Below are positions 14,201-26,039 of a DNA stretch of 64,000 nt, piece after piece. The stretch is taken from NCBI RefSeq assembly GCF_032854445.1, contig NC_088301.1:37993187-38057186 (forward strand). Reading direction: 5' to 3'. The notes under the pieces were generated by a model that made no database searches, had not been told where the DNA came from, and was given only the letters and a program-made list of their open reading frames with translations. Within the stretch, counting starts at the first letter, position 1; each line of letters starts with the position of its first letter. Position numbers and translations under genes: made by a program. The stretch is from Liolophura sinensis. Its lineage: Eukaryota > Mollusca > Polyplacophora > Chitonida > Chitonidae.

Positions 14201-15359
14201 TAATTCAATAAATCTAGATTCATCAAATCATACTTGAGAAAAGAACAGTTTTGAAGAAAAAAAAAACTCACCACATTGGATGAAAGTTTCTCATCCTATG
14301 GAAGAAAAAAATGAGTCATTAGATGGAGATTTGAATTCAATTTTACGTGTGTGTCTTTAGCTTTAATTCACCTACGTAAAACTGGGCAGAATTTCATGCA
14401 AGGATATTTGTTAAAAGACAGGATATGTTAAAACAAAATGAATAGTATAACTGAAACAAATCAATTCTCCAATTCCTCCATAAGCAAAACGATCAACCCT
14501 GTCTTTGTTCTAATCTTTGCCTTTAAACTGATGATGTATGTGAGCCACAAGTACGGAATCTCTGGTATGCATAATTCACAAACATATACTTAAACATTAA
14601 TGTTATACAGTAATTGTGCAGAATTCAATTGGGAGCTGATTGGGAAGAACTTTTTCCATTCGAGAAAGATTTGGTTTGATTTTTGCTTCATGCCATGCTC
14701 AAGAATTTTTTTACTGAGGTGGTTATGGTTAGTTTTATGGGTGGAGAGAGCATGGTGTAAACCACCAACCTGTGGCAAGTTACTGACATATGTTCCTACA
14801 TGTGAGGTACAGACTTATTGGTGGAAGACTACGGAACAAGACTGACCAAGAGCACTTCTAACACCTATTGTAAACAATGAGATTGAAAAACAATGACCAC
14901 ATGAACAGTGAGCATGCAACAGGAGAACAAATTCCCAGCACATGGCCTGGATTGAATCCCAAACTCATGTGCCTCAAGGATTTGGACTCGCACTGAGCAA
15001 TGTTCAGCATGGTATAAAGGATATTATTCCATTTTTATAACAGTTTTGCTAGATGGTACATCTGGTGTACAAATGTGATTATTATTTGATCTGTACAGAC
15101 TGATAAAAATTTAATATACTGTTTTGTGAAACAAGAAAATTAATGCAATGTCTAATTACAGTGCTTTGAGCAAAAAGTTTACCTGTTTCACAGTTAAAAC
15201 CATGAAGAACTGTATTAAGAGATACACCAAGCTGAGACACAGCAAAATAAAGAGAAACTGGTATCGCCTCATCCCTAGTCGTCCTTTCACCCACTGAACC
15301 AATCGACCCACATCTTCACATGTGATGTGCCACCTTCTATGGTTACCAGATGTAGACAT
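8246..15359 (-). CDS. FKTN: Fukutin (ribitol-5-phosphate transferase family), complete
   Basis: Nine coding exons in transcript order: 15359-15183, 14295-14272, 13764-13588, 12669-12365, 11910-11666, 11233-11100, 9522-9392, 8504-8246. This list shows eight, because 15359-15183 is preceded by a non-coding exon segment starting at 15390. The sum is 1452 nt, 483 residues, against 461 in human. The N-terminus has one membrane segment after GMRRYQ (about residues 33-52), as expected for a type II Golgi protein. Fukutin hallmarks are clear: [20 protein letters not shown], the acidic DIDFG motif of LicD-like nucleotidyltransferases, [35 protein letters not shown] and [10 protein letters not shown]. 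Fukutin adds ribitol phosphate to the core M3 O-mannose glycan of alpha-dystroglycan. The start is the first in-frame ATG after the acceptor at 15391. A uORF (ATG at about 15388) precedes it in another frame. The N-terminal third is more diverged from human than the catalytic part. Confidence 0.95.
8547..8844 (-). mobile_element. SINE-A copy with target-site duplication (FKTN intron)
   Basis: On the minus strand a tRNA-like head begins near 8844 (box A-like AGCACAGTTGGTAGA, box B-like GGTCAATCC), followed by a body and a tail ending in GCACTCACTCACTC. Flanking direct repeats of 10 bp (TGAAATGGTT at 8537-8546 and 8845-8854) mark insertion. It lacks an internal segment of roughly 75 bp that is present in the copy at 34462-34808. 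It resembles tRNA-derived SINEs I associate with bivalves. Confidence 0.88.
9085..9200 (-). mobile_element. SINE-B 3' tail fragment (FKTN intron)
   Basis: TTTATTTATTAATTT is followed by GATTGGTGTTTTACGCTATA and CTCAAGAATTTTCTCC, which is the complement of the SINE-B tail. The body decays after about 9160. Confidence 0.65.
9523..11099 (-). other. FKTN: FKTN intron, 1.6 kb
   Basis: AT-rich DNA with a short direct repeat TTTTTTGGCCAATTTTTTGG near 9770. No further exon or recognisable element is seen. Confidence 0.75.
12670..13587 (-). other. FKTN: FKTN intron, 0.9 kb
   Basis: Intron between the exons ending in GLESTD and beginning KISPDL. Nothing recognisable inside. Confidence 0.75.
14272..14295 (-). 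other. FKTN: 24-nt micro-exon of FKTN
   Basis: Minus strand: acceptor TTCCATAG, then 24 nt encoding DEKLSSNV, then donor GTGAGT. It is in phase 0 at both ends and joins the exon ending LTVKQ to the exon starting EVLTLFLE. It lies just after the membrane segment. Skipping it would keep the frame, so it could be alternatively spliced. Confidence 0.8.
14670..15010 (-). mobile_element. Degenerate SINE-B (FKTN intron)
   Basis: An old copy with the order CATGCTCAAGAATTTTTTTA, then ACCACCAACCTGTGGCAAGT, then TACTGACATATGTTCCTACA, then a CCTGGATTGAATCCC segment. It matches the layout of the full SINE-B copies but has many substitutions. Confidence 0.5.
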
Positions 15360-17715
15360 CACAGATCTATCAGCTTTTTTGTCACCATCTCTGCCAAATA
15401 AAAGTGTACCGTATATAATTATTTTCACAGCTTATGCACACACAACCCTCTTAATCTTAAAGTAAAAGAAAGCTAAAATATTAGTTCATATATTGGAATA
15501 CTATGGTAAGCTTTATGAGCCATCCTTACAGTATCTATAAACTCTGACGTCACATTACCTTTTTTTCCTCCTTTTTAATACAAGAAAGGAATTTTAATTA
15601 TGTCAGTAATTTTTTACATATGGGTAAAACAAGCTGTTCAAACATTCAGTGGCATGATTAGAGTTGGCAAAATTTCCTCTGACGTCAGAGTTCCTAAACT
15701 GTGATAGTATGGTTCATAAAGCACATCTTAGAATTCAAATGTTTGAATGCCTTTAACACTGTTCACAAAAATCTATAAAAATTAATGAAAGAATATTTAT
15801 GCATAGTTTTAAGTGGTCTATTTAGTGATGTCTACTTCGTTTTTTAGGGGTCTTTTCTTTTAATGATAAACAACTTAATCAGAAGTAGCAGCAATACCAA
15901 CAAATTCCCAAGTCTGAGTGACAGGTTGTTTTACATGTTTATGTAATAATACATATTAGAAAACAAAACATCTACATGTAAGATCCCCACATGCATAAAA
16001 TAGGAAGCTGCTGACACTAAATTTTATGTCATGTATTAGAACAAATCGTTAAGTGTAAATCATGGTTTCCTATCTTGTTAACCTTCCTTTTAGTAATGCA
16101 TCTAACACTAGCCGCAATAAATACCTTCATAACTTTACTACATCTGTTTAATTACTACATATCAAATGCAGATACAACTCACTGGACTCATTACACCATG
16201 CAACCACAGACAACAGATCTAACTGGTCCTAGCAAAGGTTAGCGATGCTGAAAATGTGGCCTCTCGGAAAAATCAGAATTCAGTGGCTTCAAAATAGCCA
16301 GTAAGAAATTTGTCACCTTTTTGACAGGCCATGTGATCATACAAATAATTTTTTTCCAATCATTATAATCCAAGTGATCCTGAATGAGGTTTACTCCACA
16401 TATGGGAGTTTCTCACCATGCACCGATATGACCTTGCTTAACAGTGGTGACAGCATAAAAGCTCATGAGCTTTAGCTTTTCTGAGGACATAATGAATAAG
16501 ATGAATTGATCGCAGGGGCTACAGAGACAGACAAAATCATTCTTCACCTTAAAGCAGGGCAAAACCTTTCATGTTTAGTCTAGATCCGTACAGTCAAGAT
16601 AGGTGTATGCAATCATTTTTCCTCTTAACAGTTGATTTTAAATTTAAAGCCTTGAATCTGACCTAACTGCACCTACATGCTTTACTCGCAAGACACAGAG
16701 GTGAAAATATTGTAACATGGAAGTTAATATAAAAACCTTTTGGCAGCAACAGTTTGATGTTTTCCTAGAGTAAATGTAGGCTACCAGCATCAAAAGTGAA
16801 GCCAAACATGGGCAGTTCTAGAAAACATCAAGCCAGAGTTTTGATGTTTATCGTCAGGTTTTTTTTTCTAACAAGGAACATCAATGACCAAAAATTGAAC
16901 TAAGAATACATCTTGGAACATTCTGAGCATAAGTTTGATGCAGCGATCGCCTACCGCAAGATTAAAGTAAAACGATGTGGTAGGGTAGACTATTATAAGG
17001 CTAGCCCTGGAATTGTGCTACCTTGACCAACAAATTGTCCCAATGGAGAAAAGGGAGCACAACAATGGAGCACAACAACTAAAGCTGAATAAGCTGAAAA
17101 CAGATATCTAATCTTGTATCTAGCCATGAAACGTGACGTACAATGATCGAGGCTTTGCCAGTAAGACGGCAAACACGGAAGAAAAGTCTACGATGGCAAT
17201 GTCATTCTGATAAGTTTGCCGAATCAGTGTACGTTTATAATCATTCATGTTCGGAAATCAGACTTGATGCATGCCATTTACCGTAGAATAGTTGTGCAGT
17301 TTTGTGCTTAAGTGGATGACAGGCTAGGTGTTTATCACAAACGCCGAATGCTGCCGAAATTTATCCTTTCACTTTTCGACACGGAGGCTGCCATTATTCT
17401 ACTTCGCGCTGACTAAACTTAACCCAGTGAATGGATAATATTTTCTCTCAGTATATTAGCACAGATGTGAATTTTGGTTGGTAAATTTGATATGTTGATT
17501 ATGTTAACATTTAAATACACAACAAATGTAATGTAATTTTATCCCATTGCATTTGTCTGGCTTGTTTGTTGCGGCGCTGACAATAACGCCATCTGCGTTT
17601 ACTTCCTGCTCAAGAAACAACAACGTGGACGGTGGACAGTAACAGTGTCTGTTTCTGTCATTCAGATCAAACAATGTCTTCTCTGTAATTTCTGTTCTTT
17701 GTTGTGCAGATTACG
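15360..17715. promoter_or_regulatory. Head-to-head FKTN-SLC35E1 5' region
   Basis: The two start codons face away from each other across 2.36 kb. A splice acceptor (TTATTTGGCAG) just before position 15390 on the minus strand shows FKTN has at least one upstream non-coding exon. A strong acceptor-like tract (TTCTTTGTTGTGCAG, ending 17710) suggests the same for SLC35E1. CpG is more frequent at about 16920-17640, the likeliest promoter zone. A four-codon upstream frame (17674-17688) would sit in the SLC35E1 leader if that part is transcribed. The foldback element also lies in this region. No core promoter element could be fixed with confidence. Confidence 0.5.
15486..15747. mobile_element. Foldback (MITE-like) element with TGACGTCA at the inner arm ends
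   Basis: The left arm (about 15486-15552) and right arm (about 15681-15747) are imperfect inverted repeats of roughly 66 nt. The best-matched part is GCTTTATGAGCCAT on the left against the complement of ATGGTTCATAAAGC on the right. Each arm ends on the inside with CTCTGACGTCA. The 128-bp centre has no coding potential. The palindromic TGACGTCA copies match the CREB/ATF site consensus. The target-site duplication is not clear, so the outer ends are uncertain. Confidence 0.65.
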
Positions 17716-20700
17716 ATGACAGACCACGCTGATTATTTCACCGTTGTGAAGGTGATATCTCTCTGCGCAGCATGGTATACAGTGAGCTCTGCCCAAAACA
17801 TTATTGGGAAAACCCTGTTATCTGACTTTCCATATCCAATGACAGTTGCAATGGTTCAGCTTATGTCTATTTGTTTGTATACCATTCCCGTTACGAAAGT
17901 ATTGTCAGTTCCCCCAGTGAAAAATATACCTCGGAGGTATTACCTGAGTCTCATAATACCATTAGCCTTAGCGAAATTCACGAACTCGGTTACTGCACAT
18001 ATCAGCATATGGAAAGTTCCTGTGTCATATGCTCACACAGGTAAGCAAAATGTAACGTTACATTAGCTAGATGCGAATATTCTCATGCAGCTTGTAGTCA
18101 TGGTGAAACTGAAGCTTGGTCAGGGGTATACCTTTTGTAACTTTAGGCTTTGTATATGAAGAGATTGAAAATACAATATTTCAGACAGTACAATATTATA
18201 CAAACTAGTCCAGCTTTTAAATACATCTTTTACAGCTGATATCGGTTTATTACTGACTATTGTTGATTTTCCTCATGTTGTGAAAATGGAGATTTATTTT
18301 TGTGCTGTAAGCTCAATCAGCATCTCAGGGGTCATGTAAGGTCATGCAGATATAGATAAGACAAGATGGGGTCTCTCATAAACCAACACAGGCAGAAAGT
18401 GGAAATTGCAAGGTTGGACGTACATCTTATACAGTCAAGTATGTCGACTCAATGGTGCACCACGGTATTTACACCATGGTAGTTTACTAGAATCCCCACC
18501 TTGGCATGCTGATTGGGCTTATTGAGATGATTCGAATGGACACCTGAAAGAAGTTTTATTGATGAATACTGATTGCCCATGTACGTCTGCAGAATGACAT
18601 AAGTGGTGAGGCTAAGCCTGATCTAGCCTACGTGGGTTACACAGACATAAAACTTTAAGTTTGTGTAGGGTGAAAGTCATGTGAAAGCAGACAGTTCACA
18701 TTGCTAGATATAACCTGGGCTGGGTACTTTTTAGTAGTGTAAGTACACTGTCTAGTAGGTTGATAAATATTTCAATACTCTGTATTCATGGCGAATCAAC
18801 CTCTAATCAAAGATTTCGTCATTAGCTTTTGTGGTGGAGAGCAACCCGAATAAGTTCACCACTTACCACTACAGGACCAAATCCACATCATGACATCTCC
18901 CCGCCCTGTCTCCACACACAATAGTCCTACTGGTCCATGTAGTCAGACTAACTTTTTAGGTGCAGATTTTGCACATGCTCCTGTGCTCATGGAGTTGGTA
19001 CACTTCTTTGATTCATACATACATGTATCGATATACTGTCTTGAAAACCAAAGGCTGTGACAACCATGGAACAGGTCATGTGACATTAGGATTTGATCTG
19101 TTTCTAATTGCAACCATCAAAACACAATATACTGTAAATCTTCACCATTTTCGACATCTGAAACAGTTTGTGTAGTGAATGCATACAATTATTTGGAAAC
19201 TGATACAAAAATGATTCGTTTGTGTCATTAAGGATGAAAGCTTCCTAAAACTGAAAATTACATCACTACACCCCATAGTTCTCTTAGGACGTTGCAAAAT
19301 ATTGATTGCAGAGGCATTTGAAAAGGTTGAACAATTCGGGTATGCCTAAAACATAAAAATAACATGAACTTTTGCTGTTAAAATGCTATACGACACTTTA
19401 CCCTTTATTGTCTTTCCAAAAACAGTTAAAGCTACGATGCCGCTGTTTACAGTTCTCTTGTCACGAATTCTGATGGGGGAAAGGCAGACTTATCAGGTCA
19501 GTACTACTATGATAAATGCAGTTATTATGTCTTATTAAATAACAATAAGTACAGGTGAATGTATATTTTGAATGACACATTAACATTTGAATGTCTGTGT
19601 TCCAGTGTTCATTGTCACTATGTAGACCTAGCAGTTACTGTATATCAAAAGATTATGGATGTTATTTTCCTTAACTGAAATGTACATGTTTTTCTTTTTT
19701 TTTTTTTTTTTGTCAGGTATACAAATTGCATACATGAATGTCGTGCATTGTGCTGCAGTCATGTTTGCATTGTTTTCATTGTTTGTGTCATTGATAAATT
19801 AACTTGGTTGTTTTTCTGTTTTATTTTTTTTTTAAATTGTTATTATTATTTATTATTTGTATCAAGAAACATCCTTTTGTTTTCAACAGGTGTACTTTTC
19901 ATTACTGCCCATAATTGGTGGTGTAGCCATTGCCACAGTTACAGAGCTGTCATTCAATGTAATTGGATTAGCCAGTGCTCTCCTTGCCACTATGGGCTTT
20001 TCACTTCAAAATATATTTTCTAAAAAGGTGAGTGTTTAATTGAAAGGCCGCAAGGATTGAGATATATTCAGATTTGTGTATCCAATATTGTCATTACAGT
20101 CATTGTCAATGAAAAGACTTCATTTGTTTCCAAATAACTTTCAGTTAAATGTTTTAAGATTGAGGAAAAGTTTATACATTTACATGTAGTTTGAATGGTG
20201 TTTGTGGAAATGCCACAATATTAGGTTGAATGGGAGCCTGTAAAAATTATCTTCAGAGCATTTTTGTAAGGTTTCAACGTTACTTATTTATTCCTTTATT
20301 CATATTTGATTGGTGTTTTATGTTGTACTCAAGAATATACTTGGAAGAAAGTATTCAGAGCCTGGGGCAAACCAACAACCATCCTAAGGTTGTTTCAATG
20401 TTTAGAAACAAAATATAGTAAGGTGTAAATACATGTATATTCTTAATTTTTGCTAGATGTGTTTAGACTTGTTAGCTAGTTATAGCACTGAATGGTCAGT
20501 GTTATGCAGGAGTCATTTCCTCAGGACATGGATAGTCCAATCAGAAATACATGTTTCTAACACAGATGTGACACAAATGACCTCAAATATTGTCCATGAC
20601 CAAGATGCTCACCTTGCTGGAAGACAGTTCCGCTGATCCTAGAAAGGTGTTTTAAGGTTTGTTTGGAAGATACATGTAGGATGATATGCTACTGGAAAAT

Positions 20701-23700
20701 GAATTTTTAGCCCTAAAAGTATTAATCTATGACAGTTGTTTGCCCCTGAAAATACACTTTTTGGACTGACATTTTAGGTCATTTGAAATCCTCCAGTGAC
20801 TAGATTACTCAATCCATTGAAACTCTAGACACTAGCAAAGATTGTGAATTCAATATTACAAAAGAATCACAAAAAGCATACAACTGTGCAAATCCACTGT
20901 GCACTGGCTATTTGACTCTGTACTGTATTAGGGCATTTTTAAACAAAGTGTTTTGAACAAACTTTCTTCATAAAGTTTTCAAAAATAGGGTTAATTTACA
21001 CATAATTAGATGGTTTATTCCTCCCACAATTGCAGGTGTTAGGTCTCAGGATAATATGTTTTTGTAAGGAAGCGGCCATGCTCCAAGAACACTAGCTACT
21101 TTAATTCTTCATCCTTTTTGCAACCAATGTAGTTATGTTCCCAAAATGAAATTTAAAAGGTGGATGCATAAATTACGCTGAAGATGGCCCTTTCATATGC
21201 ATAAGGTTGAGGAATTAGGGTGCATCTATTTTAACCTGATGATATTTTGTTTTCTTTTCCCTTTATATATATATAAATATATCTTTGTGTTTAAAATATG
21301 GTACAACTGTTCAATTTTCAGTGCTTGAGAGATACAGGCATTCACCACATTAGACTCCTCCTTATTCTGGCGAAAATCTCCACACTATGTTTTATTCCTC
21401 TTTGGTTGTTGGTTGATTTGCGGAAAATCCTGAGAGATGAAGCTGTGGTAAGTATTTTGACTTTTTTGGTATTCCTGTCCAGGGAGTTGTAGTGTAGTTC
21501 TTAAAAAGGTGCAATGGCAGTAAGCCATCAGTTGCAATCATATCAAAAGGAAAACAAGTTCAGGTGAACACATCATATATGTACGCCCAAACAAATGCAT
21601 TTGTTGGACATGAATAAAAGAATACCAGCAGCATTGTGGTGAGTATAACGGCTGAGGGAAATCTTCATGGGTGTTGATGATAGGTATGTGGTTACCATGA
21701 CAACCATCCAAATGGACAAATGTGATTCGCGACACATCATCTGTGTATGTTTGTATCCATCAAATTAAAACTCTCCGTGTAAAACAATTGGAGATACAGC
21801 CTGGACACGAATATGGACGCACAGATTGACAGACAGACAAACGGACTGATGGACAAAGTCACTATAAGATAAAAGGCTCCACCTAATGGCAAGAGTGTAT
21901 AATAAGTATATGTGAATGGGCTGTTGAAGAGGAGATCTATTTCTGGGTGCAAAACAATCAGAACTTGTTGCCAAAAGTTAAAATTTCATTTGATTTCATC
22001 TGGTATTTACTGAAATTTGCCCATTTGCTTGTAAGTCCTTTTGATAAGTGTATAGAAAATTCCATAACTGTATACATCATTGTAGGTCTGTCCTAATACA
22101 TAGGAAATGTTTAGCACATTGTTCCTAAATTTACTTGACAGAAGTCAGCTGTTTTCTGTTAACATGATTAAAGTAAAATAGACTGCAGCCATCCTGACAC
22201 AGGACATCACCGTTACAAATTATACCATTATTCCATCACTTTGCTTCGCCGATTGTGATTGAGGTACATGTTGGTAGATGCCAAGGTTTCCAAGCCTTTG
22301 CTTATCTGTAGTTCCATTGTATTGTGATGCAGATAATATTGGTTACTATTCAGTATTAGTTTACTTCTTCAACCTTTTCAAAAACCACTACTACCAATAT
22401 TTTGAAACATTCTAAGAGAACTACAGGATATAGAGAAATAATCTGCACAGTTTCATGAAGCTTGCATCTTTAATGACACAAACAAATCATTTTTGGCATG
22501 ATTTTCATTATTATTGTATACATAAATTCCACCTTAAAAAGTGCTGAAATGTTAAAGATGAGTTGTATGTATTGTGGAGTAATGGCTTTTTTGTGGCGTA
22601 CATAAACTGAGACCCTTGTATCAGGCATGAAATTTGTCCTATTTTTGGAGTAATTCCTCTCTATTTATACAAAAAATGCATCAAAAAATGTTCAGAATTT
22701 AATTCAGTGTTCAGTTCGCTTTTTCATCCCAGTGTCTGTCTCATCCGTGGTGTATATTTGTCTTCTTTCCAGATGAACAGTGGCAATTTGGGACGTACCA
22801 TGTACTTGTTAGTTGTTGATGGTGCGTGCAATGTGATACAGAATGTGGTGGCCTTTTCCATTCTTGCCCTCATCACCCCACTTAGTTATGCAGTTGCAAG
22901 TGCAACAAAAAGAATTGTGATCATCTCTGCATCGTTGATCATGTTGCGGAATCCAGTCACCTGGATGAACATGTTGGGCATGTTTACAGCTATTATCGGT
23001 GTCCTAATTTACAACAAGGTACAAACATTGTCATGGGAAAAATTTGATGGTGTTTTTTTTTTGTCTTGATTTTGTATTGATACAAGGGTTAGTATTTCTA
23101 ATTAAATGTAGTAGCATGCTGAGTGGGCATACAGCCCAATATTTCATTGAGAAGATTAATATTTTCACCCGAAGGTTGAGTGCAAATATTTATCCTCGAG
23201 AGGAAATATTAGGACGTATGTCCACGCAACATCTTGACGTAACAAATGTATCACAATGAAAAGCATTGTGAACAACTTTTTCTTGAATTAATACCGGTAC
23301 TTCAGCCAACGCACACATGTTCTCCTACTTCATGACCCGACTGGGCACCTCGGTTGAGCTCAGAGAAAATAGTTGCATTAGGTGAATTGCTAGTTGCTAG
23401 GGTCTGCAATTCAGTTTTCACAAGAAGATGTGACCAGAAGTTTTTCCAAAGGTTGTTCTTGTTATATGCTGAATCATTAGAACTCTTGTGAAAATGAAGG
23501 CAAGTAAAGTCAGTGTGTCTGTGAAAAATATTTAACGCCCCAGGCTGTATTCCTTATCTTCTCTTTGATTGCAGCAGCTTGTCCAAGGTGTAGTGACGAA
23601 TGAGAAGCCTAGTTTTTACTCTGAATTGCAATAATAGCATATGTATAATGCTATAATGCTCAGAGATATTAGCAGGCTAGACTATGGATCTGTGCTGCTT

Positions 23701-24224
23701 AATATTAAAATAATTCACTTTCAGGCTGACAACTACTTGATAGGGAAAGATATATGTATTGTAGTGTGATTCATTGGTGTTTATGTCATGCTCACTTTAT
23801 ACAAGACAGCTGTCAGATTTATGGATGGAGGAAACTAGAGTTATAAACTACCTCCTGTGAACTTCCTTTTTTGCACTCTTTACATACTTTTTTTTTTTAT
23901 TTTCAGGCAAAGTATGATCAGCAGCAGGCAAAGAGGAGGGAAAAAGTTTTACCTTATGTCAAAAGTGATACAAACTTGTCAAGGATGAGCAATGCTCTTT
24001 TGAATGGAGCAACACATGGTTGGAACACATCCGGATTCTTAAATCACCCAAATGGATATCCAGTGGAGCGCTTGCAAATTGAGGAAGTTCCAGCATTCTC
24101 TCACAAAGCTTACCTGCCACACATAAACCACAATGAAGATTTCCCACACAAGGAGACAGTTGGTTATCCAGCACTAAATAGCAGAGCCTCCAGACCATAT
24201 TCCAGAACTGTCTATAATATATAA
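17716..24224 (+). CDS. SLC35E1: Solute carrier family 35 member E1 (drug/metabolite transporter superfamily), complete
   Basis: Six coding exons: 17716-18040, 19426-19496, 19890-20027, 21322-21447, 22773-23018, 23907-24224, all GT-AG and in phase, giving 407 residues (human about 410). From memory, human SLC35E1 shares [49 protein letters not shown] and GVLIYNKAKYD. About ten membrane segments are expected. It belongs to the nucleotide-sugar/triose-phosphate translocator family of Golgi and ER membranes; the substrate is not established. The N-terminus lacks the long Gly/Ala-rich leader of the mammalian protein. The chosen ATG at 17716 is the first in frame; an upstream GTG is not needed. The C-terminal tail is hydrophilic, with weak similarity to human (ending SRTVYNI). 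Confidence 0.95.
18041..19425 (+). other. SLC35E1: SLC35E1 intron 1, 1.4 kb
   Basis: No other exon or recognised repeat. AT-rich, with several short open frames of no visible meaning. Confidence 0.75.
20265..20400 (-). mobile_element. SINE-B fragment (SLC35E1 intron 3)
   Basis: TTGATTGGTGTTTTATGTTG is followed by TACTCAAGAATATACTTGG and a remnant of the GGGGCAAACCAACAACCATC segment. Minus orientation, head missing. Confidence 0.65.
21448..22772 (+). other. SLC35E1: SLC35E1 intron 4, 1.3 kb
   Basis: Non-coding apart from the possible repeat fragment listed above. It ends in a good acceptor (TTGTCTTCTTTCCAG). Confidence 0.75.
21737..21915. repeat. Possible interspersed repeat fragment (SLC35E1 intron 4)
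   Basis: The run GGACGCACAGATTGACAGAC and following AGACAAACGGACTGATGG resembles a Gly/Ala-poor GGAC/AGAC-rich segment common in dispersed repeats of mollusc genomes. I recognise this only by general likeness; no second copy is seen in this window. Confidence 0.3.
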
Positions 24225-25539
24225 AATTTTGCTGTAAAAAAAAATTAATCAGCTCTTTTTTGACCAATGCCAAGCATTGTTTGCTGGTCAATGCTAAAAT
24301 GGGTGAGAATTTAGATCAAAAGAACTTGTTTAACACACAACTGAACTTCCCATTTTGGCAGTCTCCATGACAGGACTGATTTGTGTGCAGGGTACAGGTG
24401 GCTTAATGGGATAAAAGCATCATTGTTTCAACATCCCTTTGAACAGATATTATTACATTGGCAGTTTGTTTTAATGCTTTACTAAGATTTGTTTTAGTGT
24501 TGAGATTGTGTGATACTTGTGGTATATTTATTTTTATCAATGCAAATAGGGTCTTCCCTCGTGATGTATGAAACTGTTAGATAAATAGATCAGCGGAATA
24601 GGTGTATGGTCATATTTCACATAATGGTGGGGCAATGATATATTTGTCTGCTAGCACTTCATTTACCTGAAATTACTTCTCTTCACGAGTTCAGGTAAAT
24701 AATTCACTTCTACAACGAGTAAAAGAAAAAAAGCTAATGTTCCACTTCCTAGTTATTGCAAAGTTGCTGTGAACCCCATCTTGAGACACTACACGTATCC
24801 ACATGGTGGACTTGATTGAAATCTGGATTGGTAAATTGAAAGGAAAATACATATACAGTGATGATAGCAATATGTAGTGATAAAGCAATGTAAACCACAA
24901 ATTTGAGAAAATGTTTGAATTATGTTTAAACAAAAATTACTCTGACCATTAAATTTTCTTTGTCAGTATTTTCCCTAAATATTTGTTTAATAAATTAATA
25001 CTTATGTTCTTAAGCCACTTAGTCACAGGGCAGGTGTAGAGTGCCCCAATTGCACTGATGATATGTGGCTTTGATTTGTCACAGTATTGTCACTCTTTGT
25101 CTCGGCTTGCCTTCCTTTTTCAGCATCTCAGAAACTGTATTTTATATAAACAAAAAAAAAAACTTTACTGACTGGTTTGGTTTATTTCCAAGCATAAGAA
25201 CTTGACCAGTGCAGTAACAAAGTCCTTTAATACACATTTTAATACACATATTCTTTGAGATGTGGGTTTTGCATGCATCACAGCAAATTAAAGAAAGAGT
25301 GCAGTGCGCTCTTGGTTTTTAGTACAGGATTTCCTGTGTTAACATCTCTGCGTTTTTTGCAGAGATTCTGGCAAGAACAAGATTAAAAGAAACATGTGCA
25401 ATAAGTTGATAAATGTGTGGTATGTTATGTTCATGTTCATAGTGTCAGTGACCAGCTACTCTGTATTTGAAAAAAAAAAGGTATTGCTGCATTCTGATGC
25501 CATGCTTTTATTCATGTAATAAGTATTTGTTGATAGATT
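24225..25539. other. SLC35E1 3' UTR and flank
   Basis: AT-rich non-coding DNA between the SLC35E1 stop and the satellite array. No gene is recognised. Confidence 0.7.
24989..24994 (+). terminator. Candidate poly(A) signal of SLC35E1
   Basis: AATAAA about 765 nt after the stop codon. A weaker candidate is ATAATAAAG near 25572, so the real 3' end is uncertain. Confidence 0.35.
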
Positions 25540-26039
25540 TTATTCAGCTGTATGGAGAATGGGCTGATATATAATAAAGTATAATGATATCAGTTTACTC
25601 TGTATGGTGAATGGGGAGATATGGAATATAATGATATCAGTTTACTTTGTATTGTGAATGAGGAGATAGTATAATGATATCAGTTTACTCTGTATGGTGA
25701 ATAAGGAGATACAGAGTGCACTCTATATAGAGAATGAGGTGATATAGATAAATAATGTGAATGAAATGATAAATGTGTTTACTCTGTGGAGAATGATGTG
25801 ATATCATTCTATATTAGTTTACTCAATGGAGAATGAGGTGATGTGGAGTAGATATGAGGATCGTTTCATGTAGAGTATGATGATATCAGTTTACTGTGTG
25901 GAGAATGATTTGACGTAGAGTAGAATATCAGTTTACTCTGTGGAGAATGATTTGACGTAGAGTAGAGTGATATCAGTTTACTCTGGAGAATGGTGTGATG
26001 AAGAGTAGAATATAAGTTTGCTCTGTGGAGAATGAGGTG

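Noticed and set aside
15360-15428. Longer FKTN N-terminus starting MKII upstream
   Set aside because: It would read through a clear acceptor (GGCAG before 15390) into intron sequence. The ATG at 15359 is the first in frame within the exon.
17704-17715. GTG-initiated upstream extension of SLC35E1
   Set aside because: The extension overlaps a splice acceptor-like CAG and uses a non-ATG start. The ATG at 17716 gives a product of normal length.
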